From Ovis canadensis (taxonomy: Eukaryota; Chordata; Mammalia; Artiodactyla; Bovidae), in the NCBI RefSeq assembly GCF_042477335.2, contig NC_091247.1, forward strand, positions 65,522,501-65,586,500: 64,000 nucleotides of DNA, in the 5' to 3' direction. The notes under the pieces are model-generated. The model made no database searches. It was not told where the DNA came from and was given only the letters and a program-made list of their open reading frames with translations. This document shows positions 24,258 through 33,420 of this stretch, one piece after another (position 1 is the first letter of the stretch; each line of letters opens with the position of its first letter). The position numbers and the translations under genes are program-made.

Positions 24258-24446
24258 GAAACTGAAAGTGAACTCTCTTAGTCGTGTCCAACTCTTTGTG
24301 AACCCTAGGGACTGTAGCCTGACACACTCCTGTATCCATGGGATTTTTCAGGCAAGAATACTGGAGGGGGTTACCATTTCTTTTGAACCCAGGTCTCCTG
24401 AATTGCAGGCAGACTCCTTACCACCTGAGTGACCAGGGAAGTCCCT
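24258..24446 (-). mobile_element. Bov-tA SINE with 12-bp target-site duplication
   Basis: Minus-strand copy ending at the inverted head ACCAGGGAAGTCCCT. Flanked by AGTACATGGCTT (24246-24257) and AGTACATGGTTT (24447-24458), one mismatch in 12. Inserted into the L1 relic. Confidence 0.92.
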
Positions 24447-24765
24447 AGTACATGGTTTAGGCAGTGGTTAAAAAGAAACTTAAAGTATTTAGAAAGGAAC
24501 AAAAATAGTTATAAAATTAGTGATCTAAGTTTCTATCTTGCTGTGCTTGTGCTTAGCCACTTGGTCATGTTAGAAAAAGAAGAGAATTGAATTAAACACA
24601 AGTAGAAAGAAGAAAATTTAAAAAGAGGAAGGCAATAATTAATAAAATAGAAAAGAAAGATAAACCTATCAAAACTGATCAAGAAAAAGAGAATACAAAA
24701 TACCAACATGAGAAGTTAAAGTGGGAATATCTCTATAGATTCTACAGATAATAGATGTTTATTAA

Positions 24766-25408
24766 GGAGGTGATGGAATTCCAGTTGAGCTATTTCAAAT
24801 CCTAAAAGATGATGCTATAAAAGTGCTGCACTCAATATGTCAGCAAATTTGGAAAACTCAGCAGAGGCCACAGGACTGGAAAATGTCAGTTTTCATTCCA
24901 GTCCCAAAGAAAGGCAATGTCAAAGAATGTTCAAACTACTGCACAACTGCACTCATCTCACATGCTAGTAAAGTAATGCTCAAAATTCTCCAAGCCAGGC
25001 TTTAATAGTACGTGACCCGTGAAACTCCAGATGTTCAAGCCGGGCTTAGAAAAGGCAGAGGAACCAGAGATCAAATTGCCAACATGCACTGAATCACTGA
25101 AAAAGCAAGAGAGTTCCAGAAAAACATCTACTTCCTGAGTGTTCATTGGAAGGACAGATGTTGAAGCTGAAACTCCAATACTGTGGCCCCCTGATGCGAC
25201 AAGCTGACTCATTTGAAAAGATCCTATTGCTGGGAAAGATTGAAGGTGGGAGGAGAAGGGGATGACATAAGATGAGATGTTTGGATGGCATCACCAACTC
25301 AATGGACATGAGTTTGGGTAAACTCTGGGTGTTGGTGATGGACAGAAAGGCCTGGCATACTGCGGTTCATGGGGTTGCAAAGAGTCGGACACAACTGAGT
25401 GAACTGAA
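24766..25408 (+). mobile_element. BovB with internal deletion of the RT core
   Basis: Starts just upstream of the RT (GGAGGTGATGGAATTCCAG), reaches the region just before motif A (CCAGAAAAACATCTACTT at about 25115-25132), then jumps to the C-terminal end (CTGAGTGTTCATTGGAAGG). The whole catalytic core and most of the thumb-like part are missing. The 3' end is intact to the GAACTGAA tail. A short frame at 24823-25005 covers the piece before the RT. Confidence 0.88.
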
Positions 25409-25896
25409 TGGAAGGAAATATTATATATGAATATATGCTTATACATTCAAGAACCTATATAAAATGGTTAAATTTCTTATCAAATACAAGTTGCCAAAAG
25501 TGACACTAAAGAAATAAAATCTGCATAGCCCCATAGTAACTAAATAAATTAATATTTTTACTGAAACCTTTCCAAAAAAGAGAACTCCAAACCCAGCTGG
25601 TTTAAAGGGTGAATGGTGCCAAATATTTTTATAAGAAATTGTAACTATCTTATACAAATTCTTTTTATAAATAAGGGAAGAGATATTCTAACTCATTTTA
25701 TGAACCAACAGAATTCTGATATGAAAACCTGATAAGGATATTCTCAGGAAAAAAACAAAAACAAAACCAAAACACTCCAGACTGATACTTATCATGAATA
25801 AACATACAAGACTCCATTACAACACTTTAGCAAACTGAATCCAACAAATATATTAAAAAGAAATCTTATAATCAAGTGGGTATGATAATATCTCAT

Positions 25897-26100
25897 AAGG
25901 TGGTGCAATGGTAGAGTCTGCCTATCAATGCATGAGAAGCAAGAGACATGAGTTTAATCCTTGGGTAAGAAAGATCCCTGGAGACAGAAATGGAACCCCG
26001 CTCCAGTGTTTTTGACTGGAAAATCCCATGGACAGAAGAGCCTGGCTAGCTTCAGATGATGGGGCCGCAAAGATTTGGACATGATTAAGCACACATGCAC
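25897..26100 (+). mobile_element. Bov-tA SINE, diverged
   Basis: Plus-strand copy with a decayed head (CATAAGGTGGTGCAATGGTA), body ACCCCGCTCCAGTGTTTTTG and tail GGGGCCGCAAAGATTTGGAC. Older in appearance than the neighbouring Bov-A2 copies. Confidence 0.82.
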
Positions 26101-26547
26101 ATAGGCAACACACTGAAGGCTAGTTAAAAGTGTGAAAATAAGTCAATAAAATTCATCATCTTAACACAACAAGAAAGAAAACCATACCAGCATCCAATAC
26201 ATATAGGGAGAAAAAAATTGACAAAACATAACATCTCCTCAAAACATAAGAAAACGTAACAAAAACTCTCAGGAAACTATGGAGAAAAGGAAACTATCTC
26301 AATCTGAGACTGGGTAACAGCTAAAGGAAAAATGATAGGATACTGAAAGAGGAACTCCCCAGGTCGATAGGTGCCAATATGCTGCTGGAGATCAGTGGAG
26401 AAAGAACTCCAGAAAGAATGAAGGGATGCAGCCGAAGCAAAACAGCACCCAGTTGTGGATGTGACTGGTGATAGAAGCAAGGTCCGATGCTGTAAAGAGC
26501 AATATTGCATAGGAACCTGGAATGTCAGGTCCATGAACAAGGCAAAT

Positions 26548-27001
26548 TCAGTTCAGTTCAGGCACTCTGTCATGTCTGACTCTTTGTGACCCCATAAATC
26601 GCAGCATGCCAGGCCTCCCTGTCCATCACCAACTCCTGGAGTTCACTCAGACTCACGTCCATCGAGTCAGTGAGGCCATCCAGCAATCTCATCCTCTGTC
26701 ATCCCCTTCTCCTCCTGCCGCCAATCCCTCCCAGCATCACAGTCTTTTCCAATGAGTCAACTCTTCGCATGAGGTGGCCAAAGTACTGGAGTTTCAGCTT
26801 TAGCATCATTCCTTCCAAAGAAATCCCAGGGCTGATCTCCTTCAGAATGGACTTGTTGGATCTCCTTGCAGTCCAAGGGACCCTCAAGAGTCTTCTCCAA
26901 CATCACAGTTCAAATGCATCAATTTTTTGACGATCAGCCTTCTTCACAGTCCAACTCTCACATCTGTACATGACTACAGGAAAAACCATAGCCTTGACTA
27001 G
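26548..27001 (-). mobile_element. 5'-truncated BovB nested in BovB
   Basis: On the plus strand it runs from the tail CAGTTCAGTTCAGGCACTC to GAAAAACCATAGCCTTGAC, covering only the BovB 3' end. It splits the host BovB between its 5' leader (ends GAACAAGGCAAATT) and its endonuclease part (resumes GAAGTGGTCAAA). No target-site duplication longer than 2-3 bases is visible. Confidence 0.88.
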
Positions 27002-27751
27002 GAAGTGGTCAAAAGGAGATGGCAAGAGTGAACGTCAACATTCTAGGAATCAGTGAACTAAAATGGACTGGAATGGGTGAATTTAACTCAGATGACCATT
27101 ATATCTACTACTGCGGGCAGGAATCCCTCAAAAGAAATGGAGTAGCCATCATGGTCAACAAAAGAGTCTGAAATGCAGTACTTGGATGCAATCTCAAAAA
27201 TGACAGAATGATCTCTGTTCATTTCCAAGGCAAACCATTCAATATCATGATGATCCAAGCCTATGCCCCAACCAGTAATGCTGAAGAAGCTGAAGTTGAA
27301 CTGTTCTATGAAGACCTACAAGACCTTTTAGAACTAACACCAAAAAAGATGTCCTTTTCATTTTAGGGAACTGGAATGCAAATGTTGGAAGTCAAGAAAC
27401 ACCTGGAGTAACAGGCAAATTTGTCCCTGGAGTATGGAATGAAGCAGGGCAAAGGCTAATAGAGTTTTGCCAAGAGAACACACTGGTCATAGCAAACTCC
27501 CTCTTCCAACAACACAAGAGAAGACTCTACACATGGACATCACTAGATGGTCAACACAGAAATCAGATTGATTATATTCTTTGCAGCCAAAGATGGAGAA
27601 GCTCTATACAGTCAACAAAAACAAGACCGGGAGCTGATGTGGCTCAGATCATGAACTCCTTATTGCCAAATTCAGACTTAAACTGAAGAAAGTAGGGAAA
27701 ATCACTAGACTATTCAGGTATGACCTAAATCAAATCCCTTATGATTATACA

Positions 27752-28030
27752 GTGGAAGTGAGAAATAGATTTAAGGGACTAGATCTGATAGACAGAGTGC
27801 CTGATGAACTATGGACAGAGGCTCATGACACTGTACAGAAGACAAGGATCAAGACCATCCTCATGGAAAAGGAATGCAAAAAAGCAAACTGGCTGTCTGG
27901 GGAGGTCTTACAAATAGCTGTGAAAAGAAGAGAAGTGAAAAGCCAAGGAGAAAAGGAAAGATATAAGCAACTGAATGCAGAGTTCCAAAGAATAGCAAGG
28001 AGGGATAAGAAAGCCTTCCTCAATGATTAA
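27752..28030 (+). pseudogene. BovB linker frame, 92 aa, truncated
   Basis: Frame with the BovB linker phrases FKGLDLIDRVPDELWTEAHD and KKANWLSGEVLQIAVKRR, stopping at TAA shortly after RRDKKAFLND where the inverted BovB copy at 19210-19710 continues. The region before it (endonuclease, 27002-27680) has stops and frameshifts; for example TGA follows AAAAGAGTC at about 27170. Confidence 0.8.
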
Positions 28031-28197
28031 TGCAAAGAAATTGAGGAAAATAATAGAATGGGAAAGACTAGAGATCTCTTCAAGAAAATCAGAGATACCA
28101 GGGGAACATTTCATGCAAAGATGGGCTCAATAAAGGACAGAAATGGTCTGGACCTAACAGAAACAGAAGATATTAAGAAGAGGTGGCAAGAATACAC

Positions 28198-28284
28198 CCC
28201 ATAGATGGCAGCCCACCAGGCTCCCCTGTCCCTGGGATTCTCTAGGCAAGAACAGTAGAGTGGGTTGCCATTTCCTTCTCCAAC
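28198..28284 (-). mobile_element. 87-bp internal Bov-A fragment with target-site duplication
   Basis: Plus-strand text CCCATAGATGGCAGCCCACC through GTTGCCATTTCCTTCTCCAAC, which is the middle of a Bov-A2 unit. Flanked by AAGAATACAC (28188-28197) and AAGAACACAC (28285-28294). Neither the TGCTGCTGCT end nor a tail is present. It interrupts the BovB linker. Confidence 0.8.
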
Positions 28285-28731
28285 AAGAACACACAGAACT
28301 GTACAAAAAATATCTTCACAACCAAGATAATCAGAATGGTGTGATCACTCACCTAGAGCCAGACATCCTGGAATGTGAACTCAAGTGGGCCTTAGAAGCA
28401 TCACTACGAACAAAGCTAGTGGAGGTGATGAAATTCCAGTTGAGCTATTTCAAATCCTGAAAGACGATGCTGTGAAAGTGCTGCACTCAATATGCCAGCA
28501 AATTTGGAAAACTCAGCAGTGGCCACAGGACTAGAAAAGGTCAGTTTTCATTCTAATCCCAAAGAAAGGCAATGCCGAAGAATGCTCGAACTACCACACA
28601 ATTGCACTCACCTCACACGCTAGTAAAGTAATGCTCAAAATTCTCCAAGCCAGGCTTCAGCAATACGTGACCCGTGAACTTCCTGATATTCAAGCTGGTT
28701 TTAGAAAAGGCAGAGGAAACCAGAGATCAAA

Positions 28732-29691
28732 ATGGCAATATCCGCTGGATCATCGAAAAAGCAAGAGAGTTCCAGAAAAAATATCTATTTCTGCTTTATT
28801 GACTATGGCAAAGACTTTGACTGCATGGATCACAATAAACTGTGGAAAATTCTGAAAGAGATGGGCATACCAGACCACCTTACCTGCCTTTTGAGAAACC
28901 TATATGCAGGTCAGGAAGTAACAGCTAGAACTGGACAGGGAACAACAGACTGGTTCCAAATAGGAAAAGGAGTACGTCAAGGCTGTATATTGTCACCCTG
29001 CTTATTTAACTTATATGTAGAGTACATCATGAGAAACCCTGGGCTGGAAGAAGCACAAGCTGGAATCGAGATGGCTGGGAGAAATATGAATAACCTCAGA
29101 TATGTAGATGACACCGCCCTTATGGCAGAAAGTGAAGAGGAACTAAAAAGCCTCTTGATGAAAGTGAAAGAGGAGAGTGAAAAAGTTGGCCTAAAGCTCA
29201 ACATTCAGAAAACTAAGATTATGGCATCCAGTCCCATCACTTCATGGCAAATAGATGGGGAAATAGTGGAAACAGTGTCAAAATTTATTTTTTTTGGCTC
29301 CAAAATCACTGAAGATGGTGACTGTAGCCATGAAATTAAAAGATGCTTACTCCTTGGAAGAAAAGTTATGACCAACCTAGATAACATATCCAAAAGCAGA
29401 GACATTATTTTGCCGATTAAGGTCCGTCTAGTCAAGGCTATGGTTTTTCCTGTGGTCATGTGTGGATGTGAGAGCTGGACTATAAAGAAAGCTGAGCGCC
29501 GAAGAATTGATGCTTTTGAACTGTGGTGTTGGGGAAGACTCTTGAGAGTCCCTTGGGCTGCAAGGAGATCCAACCAGTCCATTCTGAAGGAGATCAGCCC
29601 TGGGTGTGCTTTGGAAGGAATGATGCTAAAACTGAAACTCCAGACTTTGGCCACCTCATGCAAAGAGTTGACTCATTGGAAAAGACTCTGA
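28732..29691 (+). pseudogene. BovB reverse transcriptase frame, 319 aa
   Basis: Encodes RT from just before motif A. Motif A is present with changes (F-I-D-Y-G-K-D-F-D-C, residues 22-31), motif B reads RQGCILSPCLFNLY (82-95), and the catalytic box is YVDD (124-127), where the best copy here has YADD. The BovB C-terminal phrases follow (VGLKLNIQKTKIMASS, GRKVMTNLDN, CGCESWTIKKAERRR). A one-base shift near 29640 diverts the end into [15 protein letters not shown]; the correct continuation lies in another frame (29523-29870). The first residues are also out of frame. Part of a dead LINE copy. Confidence 0.9.
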
Positions 29692-29870
29692 TGCTGGGAG
29701 GGATTGGGGGCAGGAGGAGAAGGGGACGACCTAGGATGAGATGGCTGGATGGCATCACTGACTCGATGGACGTGAGTCTGAGTGAACTCCGGGAGTTGGT
29801 GATGGACAGGAAGGCTTGGCGTGCTGTGATTCATGGGGTTGCAAAGAGTCGGACACGACTGAGTGACTGA
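29523..29870 (+). pseudogene. BovB C-terminal end in shifted frame
   Basis: From residue 45 the frame reads [16 protein letters not shown], then [20 protein letters not shown] and [14 protein letters not shown] before a stop. It continues the RT frame at 28732-29691 after the frameshift near 29640. This copy keeps CGA at 29727-29729, where most others here have TGA, so it shows what lies beyond that stop. Confidence 0.8.
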
Positions 29871-30280
29871 ACTGAACTGAATGAACTGAACAGCTGAAAA
29901 CTCACAACTAGGATCACATTTCATAAGAAGTACTGAACACTTTCTAAGACTGGAACAAAAGACAAAGGTTTCTCATCTCACTACTGCATTTTACTTGAGG
30001 ATATATATAGTATAATAAGACAAGATAAAGAAATAAAAAGCATAAAATTGAATGAGCTAGGTAAAATCATCTTTATCTAGATAACATATTTGTATACATA
30101 GAAAATCTATAATACAGCTACTAAATAAGTTTAACAAGGTGTTAGGATATCATTTAAAAATTAATTGTTCTATGTACATACAACAAAGAGCAATAAAATT
30201 AATTTCAAAAGAGCAATCAGTTAATAATAGCAAAACAAGTGATTCCTCTAGGATTACTCCTCACATTAATTATTTTCCAA

Positions 30281-30400
30281 CAGCATGGCAATCCACTCCA
30301 GTACTACTGCCTGGAAAATCCCATGAACAGAGGAGCCTGGTAGTCTACAGTCCATGGGGTCGCAGAGAGTCGGACACAACTGAGCGACTTCACTTCAGCA
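30281..30400 (+). mobile_element. Bov-A SINE monomer
   Basis: Plus-strand unit from GCATGGCAATCCACTCCAGT to GACACAACTGAGCGACTTCA. Head missing. Inserted in the L1 relic. Confidence 0.85.
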
Positions 30401-30480
30401 TCAAACATAATACAATGACAGTATACAGAGAAATCTGGAAATATAATAGATATAAAAAATAAGAAATTATAAACTATTTT

Positions 30481-30954
30481 TATATTTTTTCATTTTGTTC
30501 AACTATATTTTCTAATTTTCCCAAACAAGTAACACATATGAAGAGAAAGTAGTTATCAATCTTTAAAATTCCAATAATCCAAACAGCCAAGTAATTTCAT
30601 CATTTATCATGAGTAAGCTTATTTCTCAAAATTATTGACTAATGTATCAAGATTTAATATATCAACTTTAGAAATTTAAATGACTACATAATTGTTAATC
30701 ATAGGTTACTGGGTTAAACATTATAAATATTTTAAATACTCTCTCAGGTCACAAATATTGTTATAAGATCTTTTCATAAATTAATAGTAAAGGAGATAAT
30801 ATTCAAAATATTAATCAATTAAATATTATAATATCAGTGTATATATTTTCCTATGTTATTCACATACTTATTAAGTATCAACTGTATAGAAGTATCATTC
30901 TGAGTAGGAAAATAGAGTGCCAGGACTGTCATAAATATTTCACAAGTATGGTAT
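30481..30954. other. No feature recognised
   Basis: Very AT-rich sequence with many stops; no repeat assigned. Confidence 0.45.
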
Positions 30955-31130
30955 CCTTTATTCCCCCCAACAGAGTCTGACCTGACGTTAACACAGTCTC
31001 CATTTTCGCTTGGAAAAACTGAGCTACACAGGATGAAGAAATTGTGAAATCCCAGAGCAGTGGGCATCAGTGGCAGGATCCAAACCCACTGAATCTAATC
31101 CCAGAGCCTACAGTCTGAACCACCATGCTG
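30955..31130 (-). mobile_element. MIR SINE
   Basis: Reverse-complement MIR order: TCCATTTTCGCTTGGAAAAACTGAG (cf. CATTTTACAGATGAGGAAACTGAG), GGCAGGATCCAAACCCA, then GAGCCTACAGTCTGAACCACC. Confidence 0.65.
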
Positions 31131-32470
31131 AACACAAGGCTCAAGGATAAATGAGATAAAAATGTGTGTTCTCATGAAGTTTACATGTTAGTAGTGGAAT
31201 ACAGAAAATCAGCAAATAAAGAATAAAGTAATCAGATAATGACAATCAGTGGAGAAAAAAAAGCAGCAGAGAGACCAGAGGGTTTCTGCAGTGGGATAAG
31301 TGGGGGTGGCAGCTTACTTAGGCTTAGAGGCTAACGTGGGAAAGGAATCAGGTATGTTCCAGAGACACACCCAGCAGGACTTCCTGGTTGACTGTTTTGG
31401 GTGAAGAAAGAGAGGAAGCAAGGATGATAACTAAGTTTTGGCTTAAGCAATTTCACATGGTGGTGATACTTACTGAAATAGGAATGACTGGAGAATAAGA
31501 TGGCCTCAGGTGGAAAGAAAAATCAAGCTAGGTTTTGGATGCTTGTTTACATGGAAATTAAACAAGCCATGAAATTAAAAGACATTTGCTCCTTTAGAAG
31601 AAAAGTTGTGACCAACCTAGAAAGCATATTAAAAAGCAGAGACATTACTTTGCCAACAAAGGTCTGTCTAGTCAAGGCTATGGTTTTAACAGTGGTTATG
31701 TATGGATGTGAGAGTGGGACTATAAAGAACACTGCCGAAGAATTGATGCTTTTGAACTGTGGTGTTGGAGAAGATTCTTGAGAGTCCCTTGGACTGCAAG
31801 GAGATCCAACCAGTCCATCCTAAAGGAAATCAGTCCTGAATATTCATTGGAAAGCTGATGCTGAAGCTGAAACTCCAATCCTTTGGCCACCTGATGCGAA
31901 GAACTGACTCATTGGAAAAGATCTGATGCTGGGAAAGACTGAAGGTGGGAGGAGATGGGGACAACAGAGGATGAGATGGTTGGACCCATCATTGACTCGA
32001 TGGACACGAGTTTGAGTAAGCTCTGGGAGCTGGTGATGGACAGGGAATCCAGGCATGCTGCAGTCCATGGGATTGCAAAGAGTTGGACACAAGTGAGTGA
32101 CTGAACTGAACTGAACTTACATGGAAGGTAAGATGTCAAATTGGTAGTTGGATAAGTGAGCAAAAGGGCCATGAAAGGAGTCACAATGGAGATAAGTCAG
32201 GAGCCATCAGTGTCTAGAATGGACTCTAGAATCCACAAGCGAGTGTAGGTGGAGCAAGCAGGGAGCTGGAAGCCCATGCCCCTGGGCATGCTGACAAATG
32301 GGACTCAGCAGGGGAGAGCTAAAGGAGGGAAGCCCAGGAAGAAGTAGTCCCAGTGACTGGAGCAAACTAAGAGGAGCGATCAGCCAAAGATGAGTGATAA
32401 TTCTAGAGATACACAAGGAAGTAGAGGGTTCATGTGGGTGGAACTCTTTCTCAAGTGATGAGCTAAGGGG
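31131..32470 (-). mobile_element. L2 LINE relic, interrupted by BovB
   Basis: Reverse-complement L2 3' text: TTCTCATGAAGTTTACATGTTAG, AATAAAGTAATCAGATAATGAC, then GATACTTACTGAAATAGGAATGAC and, past the BovB, CAAATTGGTAGTTGGATAAG. BovB at 31557-32116 splits it. Diverged and non-coding. The right end is uncertain. Confidence 0.55.
31557..32116 (+). mobile_element. 5'-truncated BovB with perfect target-site duplication
   Basis: Runs from ATTAAACAAGCCATGAAATT to the tail CTGAACTGAACTGAAC. Flanked by TTACATGGAA at 31547-31556 and 32117-32126, an exact 10-bp duplication. The 93-aa frame at 31500-31781 is the BovB C-terminal region and is frameshifted after [12 protein letters not shown]. Confidence 0.95.
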
Positions 32471-32767
32471 AGCAGTATCTTACTTTAGACCAATAATATA
32501 TTCTTGCAAACTTGTATAAATTTACATAACTTATTCTCACAGAAAAGCCTGATACCTCAAAGAACACTAAAATAATTTTACAAAGATAAACATCTTTTAT
32601 GAATGAAGAGTACATTTCTTAATCAAATGAGTAAACCAAGATTCTCATACATTAGCTTGCTTAAGGCAGGATTTAATATGTAGCATACCAAATCATGGGG
32701 AAGATTACATTAAGGCTTGAACTCAATTTCAGATGCCATAAAAAATAAACTCTATTTGGGTTATATT

Positions 32768-32893
32768 AGATAGCATCACTGACTCAGTCTATATGAATTT
32801 GAGCAAACTCTGGGAGATAATGGAGGGCAGGTAAGCCTGGTGTGCTGCAATCCATGGGGTTGCAAAGAGTCAGACATGACTTAGTAACTGAAC
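32768..32893 (+). mobile_element. BovB 3' end fragment
   Basis: Last ~125 bp of BovB, from AGCATCACTGACTCAGTCTA to GACTTAGTAACTGAAC, strongly 5'-truncated and diverged. Confidence 0.8.
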
Positions 32894-32928
32894 AGCAAAG
32901 GACTATATTTACCTTCTAGAGTTCACAT

Positions 32929-33195
32929 GGGAGAAGGCAATAGCACCCCACGCCAGTACTCTTGCCTGGAAAATCCCATGGGCGGAGGAGTCTGGTAGCC
33001 TGCAGTCCATGGGGTCACTAAGAGTCAGACACGACTAAGCGAATTCCCTTTCACTTTTCTCTTTCTTGCATTGGAGAAGGAAACGGCAACCCACTCCAGT
33101 GTTCTTGCCTGGAGAATCCCAGGGACAGCAGAGCCTGGTGGGCTGCCGTCTATGGGGTCGCACAGAGTCGGACACGACTGAAGTGACTTAGCAGC
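32929..33195 (+). mobile_element. Bov-A2 SINE dimer, young-looking
   Basis: Two Bov-A units, with the junction around TTCACTTTTCTCTTTCTTGC and the end GTGACTTAGCAGC. Flanked by an exact 11-bp target-site duplication, AGAGTTCACAT, at 32918-32928 and 33196-33206. Confidence 0.95.
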
Positions 33196-33224
33196 AGAGT
33201 TCACATAAAGATTATCTCCATAAT

Positions 33225-33420
33225 AGTTGCTGTTAATTAAATGCTTGCTTTATATTAACACTCACCAGATTTTATGAGTGAAACACTTTTATTGTATCCA
33301 CTTTTTTTTTTTTTTTAAAGATGAGGAATTTTGACCATAAGACAGGTAGAAGTGACTTTCCCAGTATCAGCTAGAATTCCACACTGGTCATTCCTAAAAA
33401 CTTCGGTCCTTATGCTGGTG
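33225..33420 (-). mobile_element. MIR SINE, diverged
   Basis: Reverse-complement MIR features: AAATGCTTGCTTTATATTAACACTC (cf. the 3' part), AAAGATGAGGAATTTTGACC, then GACTTTCCCAGTATCAGCTAG. Contains an expanded T stretch at 33303-33316. Confidence 0.55.

Larger units (their letters stand above)
26326..29888 (+). mobile_element. Near-complete BovB, with nested insertions
   Basis: Plus-strand BovB with 5' region (26326-26547), endonuclease (about 27002-27680; phrases ATGACCATTATATCTACTAC and ATGGACATCACTAGATGGTC), linker (27680-28450), RT (about 28600-29700) and 3' tail (29700-29888). Flanked by AACAGCTAAA (26316-26325) and AACAGCTGAA (29889-29898), a 10-bp target-site duplication with one mismatch. 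It is interrupted by a minus-strand BovB piece (26548-27001) and a SINE fragment (28198-28284). Without these it is about 3.0 kb. Frameshifts and stops show it is dead. Confidence 0.92.
22980..30480 (+). mobile_element. Ancient L1 ORF2 relic split by insertions
   Basis: Plus-strand L1 ORF2 text continues in order across six interruptions. Pieces: about 22980-23105 (AGGGACACTACATAATGAAC), 23806-24257 (TTAGAAAATATTCAAACTGA), 24447-24765 (AGAAAAAGAAGAGAATTGAA, AAACCTATCAAAACTGATCA), 25409-25896 (ACTCATTTTATGAACCAACA, AACAAATATATTAAAAAGAA), 26101-26325 (AATTCATCATCTTAACACAA) and 29889-30280 (ATTAATTGTTCTATGTACAT). The order matches the endonuclease-to-RT part of L1 ORF2. Interruptions: BovB 23106-23805, Bov-tA 24258-24446, BovB 24766-25408, Bov-tA 25897-26100, BovB 26326-29888 and Bov-A 30281-30400. 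No frame survives. Confidence 0.8.

Noticed and set aside
27842..28114. Minus-strand frames in the BovB linker (27823-28023, 27908-28114, 19321-19527)
   Set aside because: Antisense of the Lys/Glu-rich linker gives Phe/Leu/Ser-rich frames; no independent support.
7745..29888. BovB reverse transcriptases considered as a novel RT-based system or retron
   Set aside because: They match BovB in domain order, 3' tail and SINE association and occur in many decayed copies; ordinary RTE retrotransposons.
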